Below are positions 11,158-21,406 of a DNA stretch of 64,000 nt, one piece after another. The notes below the pieces were generated by a model. It had not been told where the DNA came from and made no database searches. It worked only from the letters and a program-made list of their open reading frames with translations. The stretch is from contig OX621175.1 in the NCBI GenBank assembly GCA_951640195.1, positions 1,097,698 through 1,161,697 on the forward strand. The letters run 5' to 3'. The position numbers and the translations under genes were made by a program. Within the stretch, counting starts at the first letter, position 1. Each line of letters begins with the position of its first letter. The DNA comes from Porpolomopsis calyptriformis (Eukaryota; Basidiomycota; Agaricomycetes; Agaricales; Hygrophoraceae).

Positions 11158-13608
11158 ATGAGAGACGCTTCGGCACATCCTCACACAGTATCAAGAGTGA
11201 TCACCACCCTGGATCGTTCCTCCTCCACTCCGCCTCCGTCCTACTCTCCCCCACACCCATCCCCTCAGGCTTCCTCCAGTACGCTCATTAGCTACTCGGA
11301 GCAACAAGCCGTCAACATGTTAGAAATCGAATGAGTCCAACTCGAAGCTCTTACGCTCGAGTTCTCCCACCTCGCTTTCAACATCACTCCTCCTGTCTCC
11401 GCCAACCTTTCCCCTGCCTCATCCCATTCCTCTCTTTCTTTGGACTCTTATTATACTGCCCCATCTCCCCCGGATTCTTCAGACAGTCTTGACCACTTTC
11501 TCAAAATTGAACCATGAACATTCAACCACATTCATGTCAGAGTTTATCATACCCCTGTGCTTGTTATGAATTTCATTGCCTCCTCTATCCGTGTTTTCTA
11601 CCGTCACGGATCCTCTGGTTACATCAGAGAGATCCATGTCTGAGACAACCTGTCACCACGCCTCCCTATGCAGGTTCCCATCGATCAAGCTTCGGGCTCA
11701 CAGACAAGGAATTAGAGTTCCAGGATGCCGTCAACACATCTGACATACATTCACCACTTTCATCTCAGATCCTCAACCCCTCGACTCCCTCCATTTTCGC
11801 TATTCTCAGACCCACTGTTCTCCCTGCCCCCACACTGTGACTAACAGAAATACCCTCGCCCTTTGCATTTGGACGTCCTCATTTCCTCCGAACCCTACCT
11901 CGACCTCTTTCCCGCTCATTGTCCTCTCCTACGAAGGCAACCACCTCAACCTCCCCATAACAACTGCTTCTAGAACCCCCCCAGAAATTGAAAGACTCTC
12001 CTCCCATGAGAAGGTCTCCCTCCCCTGAATCGAATCCCTCCCCTCATTTCTCTCTGGCTCCTTCCCCTTCTTCGTCTCCCCCACTGCCTTCGAACCTGAA
12101 CCCACTTCCCCCCACATGACCAACAACTCCAATAGTATCAGTCTTGAAGACAATCAAGCTTGCTCAACCCAATGTCTTCAATGGCAACAAGAAACTATAC
12201 AAGAACTGGTTTCAACAAGTTATTATCTTCCTTCGCGGCAGTGAAGTTACAGACCCCGAGAAGATGATTCTCGTCACCCTGTTGTACATGAAGGAAGGTA
12301 TCGCCGCCGAGTGGGCCCAGCAGTATGTGGATAATTTCTTCGGCCGAACAGACCCCACTACCAGGAATCTCATCCCCCTCAGCCCCTGGAAGGACTTCAC
12401 GGATGTTTTGGATGTCGTTTTCACTAATCATGCCATGGAGCAGCGTGCCCATGAGGAGGTCGAACACTTTTCACAAGGACGTTTAGGTATCGTCGATTAC
12501 TTTGTCAAGTTGGAACTCTTGTTCCGCCAAGCTGGCCTCGTCGGCCAGGATAAAGAATGCATCCAGATCCTTGAGAAAAATGTCAACCAAGGCATTATTC
12601 GTCAAATTTACATGTCGCCTCCGCTCCCCACTACATACCCTAGGTATCACGAGAAGGTTATGGCTATCGGCCAGTTGTTGGAATGCTTCCATGACCAAGA
12701 GTATCACCAATGCCCATCAGCTCCTCCTTCTTGCCTGGCCTTCCGTCCCTCCGCTCCACATTGTAGGACATCCATCCTCCCTATGAATGGAAACCCTTTC
12801 CATCACACACGAGCTCAACCTCACCAAATCTGCATACACATATCCCAAAACCTGACCCTTCCGACTTTCTGATAAACATTCTGAAAATGTCCGCCTCTAA
12901 CCAGAGGACTTCTGAAAACACGAACTCCTTCAGAAACACCTCAAACTGATCGGAAAGTCTCTTTTCTTTGTTTTCCTTATCTTATCTACCCTTTTCTATC
13001 TCCCTTTCGCCTATCTACCTATTTTCCACTCACATACTCTCACAAAGGAACTATCCTTTGTACACTTACCTACAAAGAAGGTTCCTTTATTCACCTCCTC
13101 TATATATATCAAGTAGATAATCACTAAATGGACAGACACACCTTCCCCAAATACATACTTTCCCTTCCTACCCAATATATCAAGCCTTGATAAGCTTGAA
13201 ACCCCTGATCATCATCATCTGATTACTGAATCAGTTCCTACGTGTTCTGATACCCCTTGGACGAATGAGAGGAATCCCCCCCAAGATCCCTCACGCCTTC
13301 TACAACGTTTCCATCCTCCCCTCCCCCAGGACAAGCAAGTGCTGTCTGGCACCATCCATGGAGGACAGGGCCTGCCCATGGACCTGAGCAAGACGTGCCA
13401 AACCAATCGGTGTTACAATTGTGGACAAGTTGGACATTTCCATCGGGAATGTCCGCAAGAGCTCAAGAAGGTCAATGTTCGTGCTCTCCAACACAAACTA
13501 ACCATCGACGAGATCTCCAAGCTGATGAACTTCCTTTCCGCAGAGGAACACAGCTCGACCAAGCCCACCCCCGACAACAATGAACAGGATTTTGGTGACG
13601 GTCAATAG
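11158..13608 (+). pseudogene. gag: gag of B1, broken by stops and a solo LTR
   Basis: ATG at 11158 starts a Ser/Pro-rich N-terminal ORF (with a TGA near 11332, closing at 11641) that overlaps a second frame in the -1 direction from about 11514. The core gag domain is at 12144-12765 (SKTIKLAQPNVFNGNK, YKNWFQQVIIFL, AAEWAQQYV). The gene is then interrupted by a solo LTR (12762-13304). The nucleocapsid knuckle CYNCGQVGHFHREC (CX2CX4HX4C) follows at about 13413-13455, and gag ends with TAG at 13606. Pol ATG follows 2 bases later in another frame. Gag packages the element RNA. B2 holds a better preserved copy. Confidence 0.85.
12762..13304 (-). repeat. Solo LTR of family F inside B1 gag
   Basis: This 543-bp unit reads TGTAGAAGG..TCCTACA on the minus strand and matches the 5' LTR of element F at 61521-62063, which is also 543 bp. 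Flanks are ACAT and ACGT, a 4-bp duplication differing at a CpG. The gag codons for RPSAPR/FH rejoin when it is removed. It has no internal element sequence, so it arose by LTR-LTR recombination. A TATATATA box lies at about 13102. Confidence 0.85.
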
Positions 13609-16600
13609 AGATGTGCTCACTCTATTCAACAGAATCATGCCTACTCTGGCATTGTGAACAGACAGTATTAGACACCCCCTTTGTTACCCCTTCTCCCCTT
13701 TCCATTCTTTATACCAGTACAATGGCATGTACAATAACTAATACCAACAAGTCCATCAATGAAACCTATTCTCCACTGTCTATGCCAGAAGTAAGCGTTG
13801 AGTGCCCCAAACTCCCTGACTCTCCCATTCCTGAACCACTGTCTCTCCCTTCTGTCGATTCGATCGACATCGACTCTCTTTCTTCCCCTTTGGAAATTGT
13901 TAATGCCATTAAGGAACAGGCTAATTACGCAATCCCAATTCTCTTGAAATGGTCCCACCCCGCCCAATCACTGGAGATGACTCAGACCATGATCGATCAG
14001 ATCAATGCTCTCTCAATGGAGAACGCCATCCAAGCCCTCAACGAACTCAAAGAACCTCATGTGTTTATTCATGGCTCAGGCTCAAGAAATCAACTGACTC
14101 TTAAAACTGTTATCACTACCTTGGATAATCATGCTGAACACCTCGCAACTGCTCTCATGGACAGTGGTTGTGAAGGCTCATGTATCGACATCAAGTACAT
14201 CCATGAAAATGACCTTCACACAACCAAACTCACCCGACCCATTCCGGTACACAATGCCAATGGACAACCCAATTCCGAGGGACCCATCTCTGAAATGGTC
14301 ACGCTCGAGTTCAAGGTCAGCACTCATGTCGAACAGATCAACTTCGGTATCACAAACCTCGGCAAATCACAGATCTTCCTTGGACATGACTGGTTGAGGA
14401 TTCACAACCCCTCTATTGATTGGAAGGCCAACTCTCTCATTCTCGATCGATACCCCCCGGATTGTCATCCCTCTCCCCTTCCTGACTCTGTCAACATCAA
14501 CGAACTCACCCTTGAAGATGGTGACCAACTGCTCATAGTTGATTTCAACCCCGCCATTCAGATTTGTTTGATGGGTACGAAATCTCAGGATCTTGCAATC
14601 AAGGCCTGGGAAGCCCAGAAGAAGGACCGCACCTGGAAGGAAATTGTCCCCGAATACCTCCACGAATTCCAAGATGTCTTCACCAAGGAAGACTTCAATG
14701 AACTCCCCCCAAGTCATCCCTGGGACCACACCATCGAACTTCTCCCTGGAACTGAAGAGAAGCTTGACTGTAAGGTCTACCCACTCTCTGTGGATGAATG
14801 TACTCAATTGGATGAGTTCTTGGAAGAGAATCTCCATACCGGATGAATTCGAAAATCAATCTCCCCCATTGCCTCCCTGTTCTTCTTCATTAAGAAGAAA
14901 GATGGTCAACTATGCCCCATCCAGGATTATCAAAAGCTAAACAACATGACTGTCAAGAACAGATACCCCCTCCCTCTGATCAACGAATTGATTGATACCC
15001 TACAGAACGCTCGCTATTTCACCAAGCTAGATGTTCATTGGGGATACAACAACGTACGGATCAAGGAAGGAGATGAACACAAGGCTGCATTTCGAACCAA
15101 CCACAGCTTGTTCGAACCCCTTGTTATGTTCTTTGGTCTCACTAACTTGCCCGCGACATTCCAAAACATGATGAATGACATTTTCCGTGTCCAAATTGTC
15201 GAAGGACATGTCTTGGTTTACATAGATGACATCCTCATCTTCGACAAAGATCTCGAGATGCACCATCAGCATGTTTACGAAGTTATGACCACACTTTGCA
15301 AACATAAACTCTACCTCAAACCCGAGAAGTGTAACTTCGATCAACGCCAAGTGGAATACCTTGGTGTCATCGTGTCAGAAGGCCACATCAAAATGGACCC
15401 TATCAAGGTCCAAGGAATTATGGATTGGCCAGTCCCCGAATGCAAGTGAGATGTCCAAGCTTTCCTTGGATTCTGCAACTTTTACCATTGATTTATCCAC
15501 CACTTTGCTGGGATTGCTCAACCCCTCAATACGTTAACTAGAAACGCTCCTTTTGACTGGACCACGGAATGCCAGGATGCCTTTGACGCCCTGAAGACAA
15601 TCATTACAACTTCTCCTGTTCTCTCAATCATTAATGATAACGATTTACTCCGTGTAGAAACTGATGCCTCAGACTATGCATTGGGTGCTATATTATCACA
15701 AAAACAAGACAACATTTGGAAGCCCATTGCCTACATCTCCAAGGCCTTCACCCCCACAGAATAAAATTATCAAATTTACAACCGCAAGTTACTCGCAATT
15801 ATGACTGCGCTCCAAGAGTTCCACAAATGGCTGCTGTCTGCTAGGCAAGTCTTTGAGGTTTGGATGGATCACGCCAACCTCCAGTACTTCAAGCTGCCCC
15901 AGAAGCTGAATAGGCGCCAAGCCAGGTGGCTCATGGAGCTTCAGGACTATCACTTCACTCTTCACCATGTCACCGGCAGGGCCAATTCCAAGGCTGATAT
16001 CCTGTCGAGACAACCAGGTTTTGAGAGGGGGGTGAATAACAACGATGACATTATTTTACTCCCGTGTAATCTTTTTCCTACCTCAGATCACCCTATCATA
16101 GATCTCCGCCAGGTTCAGCACAAGATTGAACCTACTAATTTCCATTCCCGAATCCGAAATTTGTACCGAAATGAAGAAAAACAAGTCACACTCCTTCAAG
16201 AAAAACATAAAATCGATTGGAAAACCCGAGACGACGGCATCAAAACCTTCTTGGACCAAACCTATGTCTCAAAGGACACCCCACTCCATGGCGAAATCAT
16301 CACTCAATACCATGACAATCCTCTCTCTGGGTATTATGGCTCCTTCAAGACTTCTGAAGCCATATGCCATGACTACTGGTGGCCCACCATCAGGAGAGAT
16401 GTTGAAACCTATGTTCATGGTTGTGAAACATGCCAATGCACCAAGGCATCCCGATTACCCATGAAGACCCTGCTACACCCCTTCGATCCCCCTGGGATAT
16501 GATCACAGTTGATCTTGTTAGCCCTATACCTGAATGTCAGGGCTACAACGCAATCCTTACGATCGTTGATCACTTTTCCAAGGCAGTCAAGTTCGAAGCC

Positions 16601-16750
16601 ACCCATATCGAGTTGAACTCCGAAGGGTTTGTGAAGATCATTCGGGATTGCATCATCAGAGATCACAGTGTCCCTTGATGCATCATCCACGATCACGATC
16701 CGCAATTCATTTCCAAATTTATAACTGATCTCTTTCACCTTCTGGGCACT

Positions 16751-16961
16751 TGTCACAACTGTAGTTGCAAGTCTTTTCGTCAATCACAAGGCAGGCCTTG
16801 GAGCTTAATAAGTCTAATAGGATGTAGAAGAAAGTTCTGATGGGGACATCCTTGTAAAGGGTGATGATTCCTCCTGAGTTAAGTTTTACTTCTACAAAGA
16901 AGTTGTTCTGCGAGTTAAATCCGTTGCGTGCCTCTGCTGAGAGTTTAGGGAATATGGGCAT
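16751..16961 (-). CDS. Divergent ORF of 1.7-kb element, copy A
   Basis: ATG at 16961 starts MPIFPKLSAEARNGFNSQNN and stays open to the element end at 16751 with no stop; it runs about 30 bases into B1. About 70 residues lie inside the element, ending KTCNYSCD. A TATA box (TATATAAACC, about 17107 in reverse) lies about 150 bases upstream. The frame is kept in all three copies. I do not recognise it. It may be the 5' part of a longer gene that continued into an internal region now lost. Confidence 0.55.
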
Positions 16962-17467
16962 GAACGATTGGCTCAGTAGTTATGGGTTTATGTTTCTCTT
17001 TTCTTGTTCTGATGGAAGAGAAGTCTGATGATTCTGATTGCATTCGTGCTACTACAAGTAATCTCACAGGAGGATGAAGTGATGATCCGCTTCGCCCTCA
17101 GGGTTTATATAGTATTTCTAAAATAGGAGTCACTATGAGTCAGCTTCCGCAGTCACCCCATTTTCTTTTGTTCACAGCCCCAGTTTAAGGTTTGCTATTG
17201 TTCTTAGTTATACTGCGCAAGGCTGTGTGCTTCTGATGACTCAATTCTATTAGGTATAGCCTTCCGCAGCATTAGGCTGTGTTGTCTCATAACTGGTTTC
17301 TATAGTTCTTCTAGTCATGAGATTGCTGTTGTTTCTATCTCTTGTCTGGCGTATTGGGTTTCTCTTCTTTGACTGAGGAACCTCCTTTTGGTCCTCCCTT
17401 TGTGTCTGGGCATATAAAAGGTGTGGGTTTGTATCCCTATGCTTCAGTTCAATCCTTGTCAATCATC

Positions 17468-18297
17468 ATAACTCCTTCCCACCAAGGCCACTACGTTCGA
17501 TTCTTCAAGCAGTCTGGAGTGGTGCACCGCACTGCTCCTGTCTTTCTTGATTGCGATTCGTTTCATTACTACCTCCAGCGCATCCCTTCCGACACTGACC
17601 TCTGTTGGTCTTCCTTTTCCTGCTTTGCTTGTGGTGGCAAGCACAAAGTCAAGAAGTGTCCGTTCGTTCGCTGGCCCATCCAGTATGCTTGCAGCTTGAT
17701 GGAGGATCCGCTTGGTGAGTATTTTGTTGTGTCTTTATTAGTCTGTGTTTATTGATAATAGGCTTTCCCTTTCTTAGCTTGGGATGATGACGCCCCTCCC
17801 CCTACTTCCCAGCTCCCTTTGGAGGAGCAGGTTAATTGGGGGTCTGACAAGTGGGCTGATTCTCTCCCTCCTGTCAAGAAGGAGGCAGTCGACTGGGCTG
17901 CTAGTCCTCCTTTCCATCCTTGGACCCCTGGTCCAATGAGTTCTTTATCTAGTGGTAAGCTCTCAATTCTCTCGCCCTCTTCATGATTGTTGACTCTTTA
18001 TTCTTAGTGGAAGATTTGTCATCGTCATTGACTAACGTCAATGTCAAGATCGAGGAGGAAGAAGTTCCTCCCAGTTTGTTATGGAGTCCCACCAACGATT
18101 GGTTGGGTGAGGAAGTGAGAAAGATAGCGATGAGTTTCATCGAGGGGAAGGCTGCTGAGTTGCAGGCCTCCGGTGGTGACACTAATGGGGCAATCTACTG
18201 GGGTAATAAGTTGGCCGCTTTAGATGGTCAAGTAGTTTCTAGTTTCGTAGAGTTCTTGAGAGATAGTATGGTGCAGGAGATTGCCAAGACGGACTAG
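17468..18297 (+). pseudogene. Spliced zinc-knuckle-like gene of 1.7-kb element, copy A
   Basis: Three exons, 17468-17714, 17778-17954 and 18008-18297, join in frame through introns of 63 and 53 nt with GTGAGT/GTAAGC donors and TTAG acceptors, giving 238 codons. Exon 1 encodes CFACGGKHKVKKCP (CX2CX3HX4C, a variant zinc knuckle). Exon 2 has VNWGSDKWADSL and a Trp/Pro-rich stretch. Exon 3 is Glu-rich then helical (WLGEE, AIYWGNKLAAL). A TATA (CATATAAAAGG) stands at about 17410. The expected ATG reads ATA here, so this copy probably lost its start. Copies B and C have identical exon lengths. Function is unknown; nucleic-acid binding is a guess from the knuckle. Confidence 0.7.
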
Positions 18298-19739
18298 TAT
18301 AATTAGCTAGTCGGACATGGATTCCTCCCTTTGTACAAGTAGTTTCTGCTGCCAATAAAGACAGCCTTCCCTCCAAAAGAATCGACATAAGAAAGAAAAG
18401 AAAAGAACGAAGAAAAGAGAGGAATTTTTAAGAGAGTGAATGCCAATTTCATGACAGCACTACCCAGAACGTTTCCACAGCTTATCATCCCCAGACCGAT
18501 GGCTAGTCCGAACAAATGAACCAGACACTCAAACAGTACCTTCGAGTTTTCGTCAATCATCATCAGGACAATTGGAAGGAATGGCTCGCGTTGGCTGAGT
18601 TCTCATACAACAATTCAGTTCACACCACCACACGACAAACCCCCTTCTACGTTAATTATGGCCAGAACCCCTGGAAAGGAAACGACACTACAAGAGAAGT
18701 CCAAAATGAGTCTGTGACCTAATTCACTGATTGAATGAAAAAATGTCCATCAAGAAGCTGAGGCCGCCCTCAAGAGAGCAAATGAAACCATGAAGATTGC
18801 CACAATAAACATGTCTGAACTGCCCAAGAATACTTGCCAGGAGATAAAGTCTGGCTGGCCACCACCAACATCAAAACCAAACGACCCATGAAGAAGCTTG
18901 ACAATAAATGCTTCAGTCCCTTCAGGGTTATTGAGAAGGTTGGCCACTCTGCCTACAAACTTGATCTCCCCCACGAATGGCTAGGACTCCACCCAGTTTT
19001 CAATGAATCTTATCTCTCTCCCTATTGTTCTCCTTCTTTTCCAAACCAGAAAAAACCTGCTCCTCCCCCCCCAATCCAACTGGAAGGTGACTCCGAATAT
19101 GTCATCGATGAAATTCTAGACTCTCATCTGCGACGAGGAAAACTCCAATACCTGGTACACTGGGAAGGCTACACCAGTGAAGAAAACACTTGGGAACCTG
19201 AGTCAAATGTCAAGAATGCTCAAGAACTGGTTGACGAGTTTCACACTCTCCATTCCGATCAACCAGCTCCTCGACTCTGACTATGCGTTATATGAATGGA
19301 CAACTTCTTCGGAATTAACGAATGTCTCTACGACCCAATCACAGACTCCACTGGCAAAGATTACAAACTGCCAAAGGTCAGTGACAATATCGACATTCTC
19401 ATCCCACTTCATCCCACAGAAGTTGACTGACTGCTCGAATGCAATTTCAACAGTTCTATCTTCCTCCCCCACTTGCCACCTACCGCTTGTCGAGCATGGG
19501 TTTATGAGACTAGTCCCGTCAATGCAATTACTGCTATTCTGTGACTGGACAGTCAAGGCCAACTGCTCCGAATGTATCAGCTGGTTTCTCCTCTATCTGC
19601 TCTGGAAATTTGTCGACGATACCAATATCATCTCCCGATCTCTCCCTGTTATGCACCTCAATGGCTACTACGAGACTACTCAAGGCATCTCCAATGCCTG
19701 TTCTAACGTTGCGCGGATGCGAATTTGAAGAGAGGGTGA

Positions 19740-20106
19740 TGTTATGGCTACTTCATTTTTCGTCTTGCCCACTTTCCTTATCTAATCTTATCTCTCCCCA
19801 ATCTAATCTTTGCCTTACCTCCTCATAGATTAGAGGTGATAACGCCATTAGCTGATGAAGACATGCTCCGCAGCAACTCCGCAGTAGCTGCGCAAGGCTG
19901 CATAATACTGCGCATTAGTCAGCCATTCCATGGATCGTCGCCATGGTTATCACAATCACAGCCCAGGCCTGGGTAGATATAAGTAGTGTACAGAATGCTT
20001 GTATCTCCCTAGATTTGTCCTTCAATGTTATCACCCCTAGCTTATGCGCTAGGCTCTTCGTTATCCCTTGTTCAAGCGACCTGAGACTCCGACTGCTGAC
20101 ATAACA
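19740..20106 (+). repeat. 3' LTR of B1
   Basis: Starts TGTTATGG and ends CATAACA, 367 bp, matching the 5' LTR. It is preceded by the purine tract GAAGAGAGGGTGA (about 19727-19739), the plus-strand primer. It is followed by target copy GCAGT. Confidence 0.95.
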
Positions 20107-21206
20107 GCAGTACCCTGAGAGCACAATGCTCTCATTTGACCAGGTTAAATGCCAGATCACTGACCTCAGCAGTATCATTCTGGTGATACACGATATGTGT
20201 CTGAACTCCTATTTGGCATACACTGGCCCTTGGGCAGAGTGTGAATGCTGCCCAATTTGTGGTGAAGATCGATATGACCAACAAAAGACCAATAGAACTC
20301 ACTGGATCCCTAGGCAACAGTTCCATACCCTTCCGATTGGCCCCCAGCTTCAAGCCCTCTGGAGAACACTAGAGGGGGCTAACAATATGCGTTATTGAGA
20401 ACAACATACCTTGGAGCTTCTGGCTGAACTTGAGGGCAATGGTAGCAATCTTGCTATTTATGATGATATTCTTTGTGGGAGTGACTACCTCCAGGAAGTT
20501 ATCGATGGTCAAATTAACTTGGGTGATATGGTTCTTATATTATTGATTGATGGTGCACAGCTCTATCAAAAAAAGGCTTCCAACACCTGGATATACATCT
20601 GGGTTGTTGTGAATCACACACCTGATGCACGATACAAGAAAAAACACATTTTGCCTGGTGGTTTTATTCCGGGACCTAATCCACCTAAGAATGTCGACTC
20701 TTACCTCTTCCCAGGTCTCCACCATCTTTCAGCAATCCAAAACGAAGGCCTATGCATCTGGGATGCCTCGCTTGGCAAGACCAGTACATCCAATGTCTTC
20801 TTCTTGCTTGGATGTGCTAATGTGCTAGGGATGGCACTGATTAGCAGACTTGTTGGTCACCATGGAAAGAAAGGCTGTCGGATATACTGTTCCTTACCTG
20901 GCCATCACAAGAGGGGCTTACCCCACTACTACCCAGCCCAACTCAAGCCAGACGACTACCTCATGGCTGGCTGTGATCATGGTGATGTTCCTATGACCTC
21001 AGTTGTGGGATCTGGAGGATGTGTAGAACAATACCGTACCAATCTCAAATATGTTGAACAATCCCCAAACAAAACTTGGTATGCAGAATGGCAGAAAGAA
21101 ACTGGTATCTGCAAGCCAAGTATCTTTGACAGCTTATCTCATTGCCTCCCTGTTCCTAGATGCTTTAGTCTCGACATCATGCATCTGCCTGCACTCAACA
21201 TACCTG
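20107..21206 (+). pseudogene. tnp2: Tnp2/Plavaka-type transposase, piece 2 of 4 (catalytic part)
   Basis: Continues from SILWR with MLSFDQVKCQITDLS, CPICGEDRYD, then after a TGA at 20396 (an expected Arg) the catalytic-type region: LLIDGAQLYQKK, WIYIWVVVNH, LPGGFIPGPNPPKN, LVGHHGKKGCRIYC, GCDHGDV and CFSLDIMHLPALNIP. These are hallmark blocks of the Tnp2 family with conserved Asp residues in IDGAQ, CDHGD and LDIMH. It stops at the target CCTG (21203-21206), where C1 inserted, and resumes at 29181. Confidence 0.9.
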
Positions 21207-21406
21207 TGTCATGATCCCAAACTGATTTGGTATCAAACTTAACCAAAGATCATGTATTCAGCAAGTAGCATCCTTAGCTCACACATCCTTATCTTATCTT
21301 ATCTTATCTTATCTTAGATAAGATATCACTGTCCCTCACATATTATCTTATCTCAGATAAGATACACTACTATCTTTACCTATGCTATCTTATCATGGAC
21401 AATAGC
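21207..21406 (+). repeat. Truncated 5' LTR of C1 with GATA-motif array
   Basis: The first 200 bases match the LTRs at 26419 and 58683. They hold five tandem TTATC units (about 21289-21314) running into TTAGATAAGATA, and a second inverted pair TATCTTATCT/AGATAAGATA near 21343-21363. The TTATC strand complement is GATAA, the core site of fungal GATA factors. Confidence 0.85.

Larger units (their letters stand above)
16751..18456 (-). mobile_element. 1.7-kb two-gene TGTCA element, copy A (in B1 integrase)
   Basis: The unit is 1706 bp, has ends TGTCA..TGACA, and is flanked by an exact 5-bp duplication GCACT (16746-16750 and 18457-18461). Comparison with B2 at 52905-52960 shows the uninterrupted target. 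It is in reverse relative to copies B and C. It carries a spliced zinc-knuckle-like gene (plus here) and a divergent ORF (minus here) with a promoter region between them. TG..CA ends, a 5-bp duplication and an ORF that runs off one end suit a solo LTR of an unseen retroelement; a short DNA transposon is the alternative. Confidence 0.85.
13611..19706 (+). pseudogene. pol: pol of B1 (protease-RT-RNase H-integrase-chromodomain-tail)
   Basis: ATG at 13611 lies just after the gag stop. In order: protease with ALMDSGCEGSCID (about 14152), RT with YIDDILIF (about 15220), RNase H with ETDASDYALGA, integrase zinc region with CETCQC (16420s) and core with VDLVSPIPECQGYNAI, then a 1.7-kb element (16751-18456) splits it at LFHLLGT. 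It resumes with [10 protein letters not shown] (18475), reaches the chromodomain (EYVIDEILDSH..YLVHWEGYT, about 19100-19200) and a C-terminal tail to the TAA at 19704. Stops at 14844, 15447, 15762, 16500 and later sites kill it. The tail (ATG 19296, 137 codons) has the same length as in B2. Confidence 0.9.
10619..20106 (+). mobile_element. Ty3/Gypsy chromovirus B1, full length, nested in Tnp2
   Basis: Two 367-bp LTRs (10619-10985 and 19740-20106) with TGTTA..TAATA/TAACA ends bracket gag and pol in the same orientation. The flanks are GCGGT (10614-10618) and GCAGT (20107-20111), a 5-bp duplication differing at one CpG. The transposase reading frame rejoins across it. Inside it are a solo LTR (12762-13304) and a 1.7-kb element (16751-18456). 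LTRs differ at about 17 of 367 positions, all transitions, at least 12 of them at CpG. B2 (51286-58507) is a second copy in reverse. Confidence 0.95.

Noticed and set aside
21285..21365. TTATC repeats as telomere-like sequence.
   Set aside because: The unit is not a known telomere repeat, and it lies inside an LTR in all three copies.
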